Below, piece by piece: positions 1-6,724 of a stretch of DNA of 11,682 nt. Each line of letters opens with the position of its first letter. Positions within the stretch are counted from its first letter, which is position 1. The DNA lies in assembly GCA_031265015.1 (NCBI GenBank), contig JAISDG010000124.1, positions 1-11,682 on the forward strand, written 5' to 3'. This DNA is from Spirochaetaceae bacterium. GTDB lineage: Bacteria > Spirochaetota > Spirochaetia > Treponematales > Breznakiellaceae. The translations under genes and the position numbers were made by a program. The notes beneath the pieces were generated by a model. That model searched no databases. It worked only from the letters and a program-made list of their open reading frames with translations, and was not told the origin of the DNA.

Positions 1-247
1 AAGCGGCATCCGGTATCAGCAGCGGCAGGGTATCGGGCAGTTCCGCGGGAAGAACGGGGACGGGCAGGGTAAGCTTCCGCCGCAGCACCCGGTACCCGGC
101 GGAAGTCCAGCCCGCCGGCATACCGGCCGCTGACGCCGAAGCGGGTATATCGGCCGGCGGCGTCCGGTCCGAAGCGGCCGGGAGGGTTTCCGCTTCCCGG
201 CGCTGTTCCCGGATGCGGGTAAGTCTGGCCCGGAGCTTGTGTGCCAT
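1..247 (-). CDS. Unrecognised protein, N-terminal part (runs off left edge)
   Basis: Reading the minus strand from the ATG at 247-245 gives an open frame of 82 codons that leaves the window without a stop. The N-terminus (MAHKLRARLTRIREQRREAE) is strongly basic, followed by an Ala/Pro-rich stretch and then a segment with GWTSAGYRVLRRKLTLPVP. No membrane segment or signal peptide is visible. Codon third positions are GC-rich like the neighbours, and an exact TATACT box lies 7 nt before the ATG, so I think it is a real gene. The basic start followed by a tryptophan/RR region vaguely recalls the N-terminus of YprB-type ribonuclease-H-like proteins, but this is only an impression and I do not assign a function. 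It is divergent from the EEP-family gene at 321. Confidence 0.55.
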   Translation of the reverse strand, partial: MAHKLRARLTRIREQRREAETLPAASDRTPPADIPASASAAGMPAGWTSAGYRVLRRKLTLPVPVLPAELPDTLPLLIPDAA

Positions 248-254
248 GGCGAAT

Positions 255-260
255 AGTATA
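255..260 (-). promoter_or_regulatory. -10 box of the left-edge gene, 7 nt from its ATG
   Basis: The minus strand reads TATACT at 260-255, then ATTCGCC, then the ATG at 247. A start site 6-8 nt after the box would fall at or just before the ATG. No Shine-Dalgarno is present. No convincing -35 hexamer is seen at 16-18 bp. Confidence 0.45.
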
Positions 261-270
261 GCGCTTTAGG

Positions 271-299
271 AACCGGTCATCTATCACTAAACGCCGGTT
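271..299. repeat. Short inverted repeat between divergent promoters
   Basis: AACCGG at 271-276 and CCGGTT at 294-299 form 6-bp arms separated by 17 nt, placed between the two divergent TATACT boxes at 255-260 and 305-310. It could be an operator acting on both genes, but arms of this length can occur by chance. Confidence 0.25.
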
Positions 300-304
300 T
301 CTAT

Positions 305-310
305 TATACT
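305..310 (+). promoter_or_regulatory. -10 box of the EEP-family gene
   Basis: TATACT at 305-310 ends 10 nt before the ATG at 321. The expected transcript start (about 316-318) would leave a leader of only a few nucleotides. The sequence before the ATG (TTTGTATCCAG) has no Shine-Dalgarno. The -35 region is weak. Confidence 0.45.
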
Positions 311-320
311 TTGTATCCAG

Positions 321-1385
321 ATGTCAAAACCAGTTATCATTATAACAGGTATCGCGGCTTTTCTGGTGCTTGTTCTGTTGGCCGCCGGGGGGCTGCTCCT
401 GTGGCTTACCGTCCATGAATATAAGCCGGAAGACCGGGAATCAATTTCCCTTTCCCGGCAGCTTACGCTGAAACCGGCCAGGGGCCAGCCTGTCGAACTG
501 TATTCCTGGAATATCGGCTACGGGTCCCTGGACGCGGGCCAGGACTTTTTTATGGACGGCGGCAAGGGCGTGCGCCCCGCCACGGACCGGAATGTGGGGG
601 AAAATATCTGGGCTATCCAGGCTTTTCTGGCCGGAACCGCGGGGGACATTATTTTTCTTCAGGAAGTAGATGCCGGCGCCAGGCGTTCCTACGGGTTTGA
701 CGAGGCCGCGTATTTTTCCGAAAGCTGGAAGGGTTCTTCCGCCTTTGCCCTGAATTACAAATGCCCCTTTGTTCCCGTACCCTTCCCCCGGTTTATGGGC
801 AAAGTAGAAAGCGGCCTCCTTACCCTGAACAGTTACGGCGGTACCGCCGAACGGATTGCCCTGCCGGGGGCCTTTTCCTGGCCTGTCCGGCTTGGCCAGC
901 TTAAACGCTGCCTGCTGGTCGAGCGCCTTCCGGTACAGGACAGCGATGCGGAGCTGGTACTGGTTAACCTTCATCTGGATGCCTTTGACGACGGAAGCGG
1001 CAGGGTTGAGCAGACCAGGGCTCTGGCGGAATTGCTCGCGGCGGAATACGCCAAAGGGAACTACTGTGTAGCCGGCGGGGATTTTAACCAGGTTTTTCCC
1101 GAAGTAAAGGACGCGTTCCCCGTACCGGCGGAGGGCTCCTTTATCCCCGGAACGGTGGACGGTTCCCTGTTTGGGGAAGGGTGGATCCTTGCCGCGGATC
1201 CTTCGGCCCCCAGCTGCCGATCCCTGGACAAACCCTATGACGGAAACCGGGAGAACCATCAGTTCTACAGCATTGACGGTTTTATCCTTTCCCCGAATGT
1301 AGAGCTGCTTTCGGTACAGGTCCAGGATCTGGACTTTAAGAATTCGGATCACAATCCGGCTAAACTGGTTTTTAGCTTAAAATAG
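321..1385 (+). CDS. Membrane-anchored endonuclease/exonuclease/phosphatase-fold protein
   Basis: This 354-residue protein has an N-terminal hydrophobic segment (about residues 5-31) that should anchor it in the cytoplasmic membrane with the catalytic domain outside. The rest shows the ordered signature of the EEP (DNase I/Mg-dependent phosphodiesterase) superfamily: YSWNIGYG with N64, FLQEVD with E115, NLHLD with H218, GGDFN with D254 and N256, SIDGF with D319 and NSDHNP with D343/H344. All key metal and catalytic positions are present, so it should be an active hydrolase. The substrate (nucleic acid, phosphoinositide or sphingomyelin-like lipid, or another phosphodiester) cannot be told from sequence. 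It begins right after a TATACT box and has no Shine-Dalgarno. It stands alone: a 75-nt A-rich gap with its own promoter separates it from the acyl-CoA synthetase. Confidence 0.85.
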   Translation: MSKPVIIITGIAAFLVLVLLAAGGLLLWLTVHEYKPEDRESISLSRQLTLKPARGQPVELYSWNIGYGSLDAGQDFFMDGGKGVRPATDRNVGENIWAIQAFLAGTAGDIIFLQEVDAGARRSYGFDEAAYFSESWKGSSAFALNYKCPFVPVPFPRFMGKVESGLLTLNSYGGTAERIALPGAFSWPVRLGQLKRCLLVERLPVQDSDAELVLVNLHLDAFDDGSGRVEQTRALAELLAAEYAKGNYCVAGGDFNQVFPEVKDAFPVPAEGSFIPGTVDGSLFGEGWILAADPSAPSCRSLDKPYDGNRENHQFYSIDGFILSPNVELLSVQVQDLDFKNSDHNPAKLVFSLK

Positions 1386-1425
1386 GCCCTTAGACACAAA
1401 AAAAGTAAAAAAGTTGCAATGAGAC

Positions 1426-1454
1426 TCGACAAAATATGAAATTTTGTTTATTCT
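1426..1454 (+). promoter_or_regulatory. Promoter of the acyl-CoA synthetase gene (leaderless geometry)
   Basis: TCGACA at 1426-1431 (5 of 6 matches to TTGACA), a 17-bp spacer and TATTCT at 1449-1454 form a well-spaced sigma-70 promoter. The start codon is at 1461, exactly where the transcript would be expected to start, and the intervening GACGAT has no Shine-Dalgarno. The surrounding 1386-1460 gap is A/T-rich and holds no other feature. Confidence 0.5.
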
Positions 1455-1460
1455 GACGAT

Positions 1461-3200
1461 ATGTTGGATCCTCGTGAGTATTTAGCCGATTGGCCGGATA
1501 TTCCCCACCCCAATTTTATTGCCTTTTTGGATGATTTGGAAAAAAAGTGGGGGGGGAAAACGGCTGTCTATTTTCGCTCGGGAAAACAGAAAGATTTTAC
1601 CCGGCTGTCGTATGCCGCCTTTGCCGCCGAATGCCGCCGGATTGCCCGGGGCCTTATTGCCGCGGGGCTGAAAAAGGGTGCCCGGGTAGTCCTCTGGGCG
1701 GAAAACCGTCCCGAATGGATGGTGGCCTGGATGGGTGCCGTTATTGCCGGATGCGTCATTGTTCCGGTGGATTACCTCGTAAGAGATGCGGAGTGTAAAA
1801 ATATAGTTGATATAACCGGGGCCGGGGCCTTTTTTTATTCAAAACGAAAGGAAGCGTTTGCCTGTACCCTGGATATACCGCCGGACAGGCGGATCTGTAT
1901 TGACGAGCGGGACGGGTATGCCAGCTTTGGCCTTTCCGCCGCCGCGGATCTTCCCGGAGTTGACAGCATCGCGGAACGGGATCCGGCGTCCATTGTGTTT
2001 ACGTCGGGAACCACCGGTTTTGCCAAGGGAGTTACCCTCTGCCACCGGGGGATCATCGCCAATGTCAGCGCGGCCATCCTCTCTATCCAGCCCGCGGAGA
2101 GCGATCTTTTTATTAATGTCCTGCCCCTGCATCACACCTATCCCACCACCTGTTCGTTTCTTGCCCCCCTTATCACCGGTACGGGAACCATCATCGTTGA
2201 AAAGCTTGTGGGAAAGGTGGTCATCGACGATATCCGGGATGCCGGCGGGGTCCTGCTTATTGCCGTACCCCTGCTTTATGACAAGGTTATGGACGGCCTG
2301 GCCGCGGGCATAAAGAAACTGCCCCTTCCGGTGAGGGGGATTATCAATCTGCTGCGGGCTGTCTCCCTGGCCAGGGCAAAGAAAAATAAAATTCGTTTTG
2401 GACAGGTGATGCTTAGATTTGTCCGGAAAAAAGCGGGGCTTGGGTCCATCCGGCTTATGGTTGCCGGGGGCGGTCCCCTTAACCCCAAAACGGCGGATTT
2501 TTTTGAATCCCTGGGGTTTAACATTTTCCACGGTTACGGGATGAGCGAGAACAGTCCCCTTATCAGCGTGGGGACTCCGGGCTTTAAAAACAATGTTTCC
2601 GTGGGGCTGCCCGTTAAATATACCGAAGTGCGGATAGAGCATCCCAACGAGGAAGGAATCGGGGAAATTGTAATTAAATCCCCCTCCCTCATGCTGGGGT
2701 ACTATGAAAATCCCGAAGCTACCAAAGAGGTGATTACCGAAGACGGGTGGCTGCGGACGGGGGATCTGGGCCGCCGGGACGAGAAGGGCTACATCTATAT
2801 CTGCGGCCGCGAAAAAAACCTTATCGTTAGTTCCGGGGGCAAGAATATTTATCCCGAAGAAATAGAACAGTATTTTACCGGGTCCCGAATAATAGGGGAA
2901 ATCCTGGTGGTGGGCCGGAAAGACGATTCCGGCGGGGAGCGTATCTTTGCCGTCGTCGTTCCCAACCGGGGAAACCTGTTAAAGGATCATCCTGATACGA
3001 TAAGCCCTGAAGGCAGGGTCAACGATAAAGGGGACGCCCTTATCCGTTCCCTGGTAAAGAAAGAAATTGAAGGGGTCAACCGGCGGCTTCCGGGGTACAA
3101 GAAAATTTACGACTTTACCCTGCGGTACGAAGAATTTGAAAAGAACGCCCAGCAGAAGGTCCGCCGTTTCCTCTACAAGAGCTATGAAAACCCCTCCTGA
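1461..3200 (+). CDS. AMP-forming acyl-CoA synthetase (long-chain fatty acid-CoA ligase type)
   Basis: This 579-residue protein belongs to the adenylate-forming (ANL) superfamily. It should activate a carboxylic acid with ATP to an acyl-adenylate and then transfer it to CoA. The motifs appear in order: IVFTSGTTGFAKGV (P-loop, about 178-191), HGYGMSENSP (358-366), GWLRTGDLG (429-437), the hinge GREKNLIVSSGGKNIYPEE (449-467) and a C-terminal QKVRR in which K566 is the likely catalytic lysine. The length suits a full acyl-CoA ligase. There is no carrier-protein domain, so it is not an NRPS module. Hydrophobic stretches (LLIAVPLLYD) and the overall pattern favour a long-chain fatty acid as substrate, but acyl specificity cannot be fixed. 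The next gene starts inside its 3' end, which suggests a two-gene operon. There is no Shine-Dalgarno; the start is set by the ATG next to the promoter. Confidence 0.88.
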   Translation: MLDPREYLADWPDIPHPNFIAFLDDLEKKWGGKTAVYFRSGKQKDFTRLSYAAFAAECRRIARGLIAAGLKKGARVVLWAENRPEWMVAWMGAVIAGCVIVPVDYLVRDAECKNIVDITGAGAFFYSKRKEAFACTLDIPPDRRICIDERDGYASFGLSAAADLPGVDSIAERDPASIVFTSGTTGFAKGVTLCHRGIIANVSAAILSIQPAESDLFINVLPLHHTYPTTCSFLAPLITGTGTIIVEKLVGKVVIDDIRDAGGVLLIAVPLLYDKVMDGLAAGIKKLPLPVRGIINLLRAVSLARAKKNKIRFGQVMLRFVRKKAGLGSIRLMVAGGGPLNPKTADFFESLGFNIFHGYGMSENSPLISVGTPGFKNNVSVGLPVKYTEVRIEHPNEEGIGEIVIKSPSLMLGYYENPEATKEVITEDGWLRTGDLGRRDEKGYIYICGREKNLIVSSGGKNIYPEEIEQYFTGSRIIGEILVVGRKDDSGGERIFAVVVPNRGNLLKDHPDTISPEGRVNDKGDALIRSLVKKEIEGVNRRLPGYKKIYDFTLRYEEFEKNAQQKVRRFLYKSYENPS

Positions 3201-3711
3201 GGAAAAACAAGCGCCGGGCTTACGTTTCCTCGCCGGCGGCGGGCCCTTCCAGTGCGGTTTTGTGGTTAAGGATCTGGACGCATGCGTCCGGGGCTACTAT
3301 GAGCGCTTTGGCGCGGGCGGCTGGCAGATATACACCTACGGTCCGGCAATCCTTAACCGCATGATCTACCGGGGCAAGGATACGGTCTATTCAAGCCGCA
3401 TAGGACTTAACAACATTTCCGGTACCCGCATCGAATTGATCCAGCCCCTGGAAGGCCGGACGGTCTATACCGATTTTATAGAAAACCACGGCTACGGCCT
3501 TCACCACCTGGGTATTTATGTGGACGACATCAGGGCCGCCATAACCGAAGCGGAAACCGCGGGTATCGCGGTTACCATGGAAGGGGGCGGCCACGGCCTG
3601 GATGGGGACGGTTATTTTGCCTACCTGGATACGGAAGACACCCTGGGCACTACCTACGAACTGATCCAGCGGCCCCTCCGCCGCCGGGAACCGGAAGCGG
3701 TATATCCCTGA
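3184..3711 (+). CDS. VOC-superfamily protein (glyoxalase / methylmalonyl-CoA epimerase-like)
   Basis: From the ATG at 3184 this encodes 175 residues. The frame is open further upstream (to 3067), but that stretch is the acyl-CoA synthetase read in another frame, and the protein begins naturally with MKTPPEEKQA. The fold is read from two beta-alpha-beta-beta-beta units: FQCGFVVKDLDACVRGYYE (22-40) and HHLGIYVDDIRAAI (107-120). Candidate metal ligands at the expected VOC positions are Q23, E84 (RIELIQP), H107 or H108 and E159 (TYELIQ). This pattern is closest to the glyoxalase-4/methylmalonyl-CoA epimerase-like group, so an acyl-CoA or lactone substrate is possible; the reaction is not determined. 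It overlaps the ligase gene by 17 nt (3184-3200), with a weak purine stretch AAGAG before its start, which fits translational coupling. Confidence 0.75.
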   Translation: MKTPPEEKQAPGLRFLAGGGPFQCGFVVKDLDACVRGYYERFGAGGWQIYTYGPAILNRMIYRGKDTVYSSRIGLNNISGTRIELIQPLEGRTVYTDFIENHGYGLHHLGIYVDDIRAAITEAETAGIAVTMEGGGHGLDGDGYFAYLDTEDTLGTTYELIQRPLRRREPEAVYP

Positions 3712-3761
3712 CAGAATCACCGTGGATGGCCGTCTTTTTCGCCAATACCTTATTTTTCATA

Positions 3762-3789
3762 GCGGGTCCCGCGTTGAGCTCTCGCGGGA
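3762..3789. repeat. Overlapping GC-rich palindromes after the VOC gene
   Basis: TCCCGCG (3767-3773) and CGCGGGA (3783-3789) make a 7-bp stem with a 9-nt loop. The left arm is also part of a competing palindrome, GCGGG-T-CCCGC (3762-3772). It lies between convergent genes and could stop transcription from either side, but neither strand carries a good U-tract immediately after the stem. Confidence 0.45.
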
Positions 3790-3790
3790 T

Positions 3791-3856
3791 GACAGACACG
3801 GAATTTGCGCCGTAGCGCCTGCTCGCGGGCTACCCCGCGGCTCGGCGCAATCTGTC
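3791..3856. repeat. Long nested inverted repeat overlapping the end of the Sua5 gene
   Basis: The outer arms are GACAGA (3791-3796) and TCTGTC (3851-3856), the middle arms TTGCGCCG (3805-3812) and CGGCGCAA (3843-3850), and the inner hairpin CGCGGG-CTAC-CCCGCG (3824-3839). The left side carries an 8-nt bulge between the outer and middle arms. The right half encodes the last residues (DRLRRAAG) of the minus-strand Sua5-type protein, and its stop codon sits at the inner loop. The position between convergent genes fits a bidirectional terminator or a REP-like element. Together with the palindromes just upstream it fills the 118-nt gap 3712-3829. Confidence 0.5.
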
Positions 3857-4954
3857 GTTAACCGCCGCGCCAAGCCCTTCCGGCGGAAGGGCTTCGGCGT
3901 GGATGCGGAGGAGACCGGCCCGGTCCAGCAGATGCAGGGTCTCGAAAAGCCGGGTTGCCGCTTCCGCCGCATCCCCTGACCGGGAAAGGGCAAGAATTGC
4001 CGGGCCGACGCCGCCGGTGGCGGGTGATTTAAAGCGAATACGCTTTAAATCGTCTTCCGCGGCGTCCCCCCCTCCTGTGGCAGATATTCCCGCACTCCTT
4101 TTAAGCCAGGCGTCCCTGCTTGTTTCTGAAAAAAAGAGATACCCTTCGTCCGGCAGAAAGGGGAGAGCGGACATTTCTTCCGGAGCGTGGAGGATCAGGG
4201 GAGTTTTCGGAGCGTAATGGCTTTTCAGCATCCCCGGGGAGAGGAGGTCCGCCGCAGGGCCGGACTCCGCCGCCCCGACAGCTGTCGGGCCGATGACCCG
4301 CTCCAGTTGTTCCCGGCTGATCCCCCCGGGCCTGAGAATCCGGGGAAGTTCCCCCGTTCCCGCCAGGCTTAAGACCGTGGATTCTACTCCCACGGAACAG
4401 GGGCCCCCGTCGATGACGCAGTCGATTTTATTCCCCAGCCCTTCCAGAACATGTTCGGCCCTGGTGGGACTTAAGCGTCCGAAGGGATTGGCGCTGGGGG
4501 CCGCAACCGCCCCTGAAGAAAGGGCTATGAGTTTTTGCGCCGCCGGATGGGCGGGAAAACGAACGGCAACGGTGGGAAGCCCCGCGGTAGCCAGGTCCGG
4601 TACTTCCGGCCGTTTGGGCAGGATAAGGGTAAGGGGGCCGGGCCAGAAGGCGGCGGCAAGTTTTACCGGCAGTGGACGGAAGAGAGGGGAAAGGGCGTTC
4701 AGGTCCGCCAGCCGTTCCAGCATGTCCGGGGACGCAATGTGGATGATCAGCGGATCAAAGCGGGGCCGGCCCTTGGCTTCAAACACCCGGGCCAGGGCCC
4801 GGATATTGAAGGCGTCCGCCCCCAGGCCGTAGACCGTTTCGGTAGGAAATGCCGCCAGTCCCCCGTTTTTCAGAATTTCCGCGGCCCTTTGAATATCCGC
4901 CGGAGAACTATCAAGGCGGATCGCCGCGGCATGTTTCCCGTTCCGGCTCCTCAT
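3830..4954 (-). CDS. tsaC: Threonylcarbamoyl-AMP synthase, Sua5 type
   Basis: This 374-residue protein makes L-threonylcarbamoyl-AMP from threonine, bicarbonate and ATP, the first step of the t6A37 modification of ANN-decoding tRNAs. The YrdC/TsaC domain (about 15-220) shows FPTETVYGLGADA (36-48), KGRPRFDPLI (61-70), FWPGPLTLI (103-111), APSANPFGRLSPT (152-164) and VGVESTVLSL (188-197). A Sua5 C-terminal domain follows after the linker SPGMLKSHYAPKTPL (239-253) and ends in GLGAAVNDRLRRAA (360-373), so this is the long two-domain form rather than the short TsaC. The ATG at 4954 has GGAGG 4 nt upstream. The gene starts 15 nt after corA ends and is probably cotranscribed with it. Oddity: residues about 288-317 form a Gly/Ala-rich loop that contains DLKRIRFK, encoded by a perfect palindrome; this looks like an insertion relative to the family. 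Confidence 0.9.
   Translation of the reverse strand: MRSRNGKHAAAIRLDSSPADIQRAAEILKNGGLAAFPTETVYGLGADAFNIRALARVFEAKGRPRFDPLIIHIASPDMLERLADLNALSPLFRPLPVKLAAAFWPGPLTLILPKRPEVPDLATAGLPTVAVRFPAHPAAQKLIALSSGAVAAPSANPFGRLSPTRAEHVLEGLGNKIDCVIDGGPCSVGVESTVLSLAGTGELPRILRPGGISREQLERVIGPTAVGAAESGPAADLLSPGMLKSHYAPKTPLILHAPEEMSALPFLPDEGYLFFSETSRDAWLKRSAGISATGGGDAAEDDLKRIRFKSPATGGVGPAILALSRSGDAAEAATRLFETLHLLDRAGLLRIHAEALPPEGLGAAVNDRLRRAAG
4026..4051. repeat. Perfect 11+11 palindrome inside the Sua5 coding region
   Basis: GATTTAAAGCG (4026-4036) and CGCTTTAAATC (4041-4051) are exact reverse complements separated by AATA. The A/T-rich core contrasts with the GC-rich gene around it. In the minus-strand frame it encodes residues D302-K309 (DLKRIRFK) with no stop or frameshift. 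It lies in a region where Sua5 proteins normally have a short variable loop. A smaller palindrome, CCGCC-GGT-GGCGG, sits beside it at 4011-4023. This resembles palindromic elements that insert in frame into genes. Confidence 0.6.
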
Positions 4955-4969
4955 GGTTCCTCCGGTTTT

Positions 4970-5956
4970 CTAAATCCAGCGCCGGCGTTTAAAAAAGTAA
5001 AGCATTCCGGCGGCTATGAGTATCATAATGCCCCAGATAACGGGATAGCTGTAGGCATAGTGCAGTTCCGGCATGTGGGTAAAATTCATCCCGTAAACCC
5101 CGGCAATAAACGTAAGGGGAATAAAAATGGTGGAAATAATGGTAAGGACTTTCATGATCCTGTTTGTCCGGTTTGATACGGAAGAGAGGTTCACTTCGAT
5201 GATGCCCGCGATAAGTTCCCGGTGGCTTTCGATGGTTTCCGCCGCCTGGATGATATTGCCGTGGAGGTCCTGGAAGAAAGGAGCAAGCCCTTCATGGAGC
5301 AGGGACGAATCGGAATGGATAAGCCGGGAAATGCTGTCCCGCAGGGGCCAGATAGAGCGGCGCAGATGTATCAGGATTTGTTTTGTTTTCTGGATATCGG
5401 CCATCAGGCAGTCGTCCGTATCACCGGAGGTCCGGTCCTCCAGGGCTTCGATGGTATCGCTCAGGGAGTCCAGGACCAAAAAGTAACCGTCCGCCACCGC
5501 GTCCATCAGGGCGTAGGCAAGGTAATCCACCCCGAATCTGCGGATCCGCCCCGCGTTATTCATGATCCGCTTCCGGATTCCGCCGAAGTTGTCTCCCGGT
5601 TTTTCCTGGAAGGTAATCAGCGTATCTTCTGTAAGGATAATGCTGATCTGCTCGTAACCCGTTTCCCGGTGTACGGCCTTAAGGGTGATAAAAAGATAAT
5701 CGTCAAATTCCTCCGCCTTGGGACGCTGGTCCGTATCAAGAATATCCTCTACCGTCAGGGGATGGATGCGGTATTCCGCGGCCAGGGCGCTTACCGCGTC
5801 ATGATCCAGGGTATTGATGTTGATCCAGGTATTTCCCGCGGGATTGCGGTGCTCCAGCAGTTCGGCGGTATTGGCCGCCGGACGCTCCCAGGCGCCGGCG
5901 GGATCGTAGCCGATAATGCTCATGGCGGGAATATCCGCGCCGGTATCGTTAGGCAT
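4970..5956 (-). CDS. corA: CorA-family Mg2+/Co2+ transporter
   Basis: This 328-residue protein should be a homopentameric divalent cation channel in the cytoplasmic membrane. The N-terminal two thirds form the cytoplasmic funnel domain (HPLTVEDILDTDQRPKAEEF at 65-84 and a long helix up to the membrane). Two C-terminal membrane segments follow, about 269-288 and 304-322. The family signature GMN is G289-N291 within YGMNF, followed by the periplasmic-loop motif MPEL (295-298). The protein ends in a basic KRRRWI. The ATG at 5956 is preceded 7 nt upstream by AGGAAG; a later in-frame ATG at codon 12 has no Shine-Dalgarno, so I keep 5956. It is the first gene of a probable corA-tsaC operon and is divergent from the HAD gene across 53 bp. 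Family homologues carry Mg2+, Co2+ or Ni2+; which applies here is not visible. Confidence 0.93.
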   Translation of the reverse strand: MPNDTGADIPAMSIIGYDPAGAWERPAANTAELLEHRNPAGNTWININTLDHDAVSALAAEYRIHPLTVEDILDTDQRPKAEEFDDYLFITLKAVHRETGYEQISIILTEDTLITFQEKPGDNFGGIRKRIMNNAGRIRRFGVDYLAYALMDAVADGYFLVLDSLSDTIEALEDRTSGDTDDCLMADIQKTKQILIHLRRSIWPLRDSISRLIHSDSSLLHEGLAPFFQDLHGNIIQAAETIESHRELIAGIIEVNLSSVSNRTNRIMKVLTIISTIFIPLTFIAGVYGMNFTHMPELHYAYSYPVIWGIMILIAAGMLYFFKRRRWI

Positions 5957-5981
5957 GGGATTTCTTCCTGGCTGTTTTCAT

Positions 5982-6010
5982 TTGATCCCTTTTTTAGTAC
6001 CTTTTATACA
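5982..6010 (+). promoter_or_regulatory. Promoter-like hexamers touching the HAD start codon
   Basis: TTGATC at 5982-5987, a 17-bp spacer and TATACA at 6005-6010 match a sigma-70 promoter, but the -10 box overlaps the A of the ATG at 6010. Used in the normal way it would start the transcript inside the gene. Either the gene's real promoter lies slightly upstream or this match is fortuitous. There is no Shine-Dalgarno before the ATG. Confidence 0.3.
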
Positions 6011-6687
6011 TGCACGCTGTAACAGAATCTGCGTCCGGATCCGTAGACTACATCCTTTTTGACCTGGACGGCACCCTCTACTCCGCCCGCTGGGGGCTGG
6101 AAAAAAATGTCAGCCGCCGGGTAAACGAGTACATTGCCCGGTATCTCAAGCTCCCCATGGAAGAAGCCTGGGCCCTCCGGAAAGAGAGAATGAGGGCCCG
6201 TAATTACGGCACCACCCTGGAATGGCTCCGCTCGGAAAAGGGCTTTGACGAAGCGGAAACGGAGCGTTACCTTGCCTATATCCACCCCGAAGACGAAGCG
6301 GACGCCCTTCCCCCGGATCCGGCCCTCCGGTCCCTGCTCCTTTCCCTGGGGCCTCCCCGGGCGATTCTTACCAATTCTCCCCGGGAACACGCCCTGCGGA
6401 TCCTTAACAAGCTGGAACTGGCCGATCTCTTCCCTCTTATTTTCGACATCCGCCGTAACGGACTCAAGGGCAAGCCCGATCCCGGCGTGTACGGCGCCGT
6501 CTGTGCCGAACTGGGAACGCGGCCCGGGTCCTGTATGCTGGTGGACGATGTTGTCCGGTATGTTGAAGGCTTCCGGGCCCTGGGAGGGCTGGGAGTATAT
6601 TTTGACGAGAATAACAGCCGCCCCGAATTTCCCGGCCCCCGGATACAAAAGCTGGAAGAACTAAAAGCCCTTACCGGGGAGGTATAA
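6010..6687 (+). CDS. HAD-superfamily hydrolase, pyrimidine 5'-nucleotidase-like
   Basis: This 225-residue protein has the full set of haloacid-dehalogenase motifs: FDLDGTLY (D18 nucleophile, D20 acid/base), ILTNS (T121/N122, motif II), KGKPDP (K155, motif III) and LVDD (D179/D180, motif IV). A helical cap lies between motifs I and II (about 25-100), making it subfamily IA. The DLDGTLY start, the cap and the NGLKGKPDP segment resemble the bacterial relatives of yeast SDT1/PHM8, which dephosphorylate pyrimidine nucleotides and small phosphomonoesters, but the substrate is inferred. The ATG at 6010 is forced by an in-frame TAG at 5995-5997 and by the lack of another start codon before motif I. 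It has no Shine-Dalgarno. It is divergent from corA and convergent with the aldo/keto reductase gene. Confidence 0.82.
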   Translation: MHAVTESASGSVDYILFDLDGTLYSARWGLEKNVSRRVNEYIARYLKLPMEEAWALRKERMRARNYGTTLEWLRSEKGFDEAETERYLAYIHPEDEADALPPDPALRSLLLSLGPPRAILTNSPREHALRILNKLELADLFPLIFDIRRNGLKGKPDPGVYGAVCAELGTRPGSCMLVDDVVRYVEGFRALGGLGVYFDENNSRPEFPGPRIQKLEELKALTGEV

Positions 6688-6720
6688 GGCGCCGCCCGTA
6701 ACCCGCCGCGCCGGTAAGGG
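6668..6720. terminator. Inverted repeat at the HAD / aldo-keto reductase convergent junction
   Basis: CCCTTACCGG (6668-6677, within the last HAD codons) and CCGGTAAGGG (6711-6720) form perfect 10-bp arms around a 33-nt, GC-rich interval. That interval has a smaller competing stem, GGCGC (6688-6692) with GCGCC (6708-6712). The two genes end only 37 nt apart, so this may act as a bidirectional terminator. There is no U-tract on either side, which lowers confidence. Confidence 0.35.
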
Positions 6721-6724
6721 GCAA

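Noticed and set aside
441..1352. A 303-codon minus-strand open frame opposite the EEP gene
   Set aside because: The plus-strand frame carries every EEP motif in order; the antisense product is low-complexity and basic with no domain.
1386..1425. Intrinsic terminator after the EEP gene
   Set aside because: There are A-runs on the plus strand but no hairpin and no T-run, so nothing supports a terminator.
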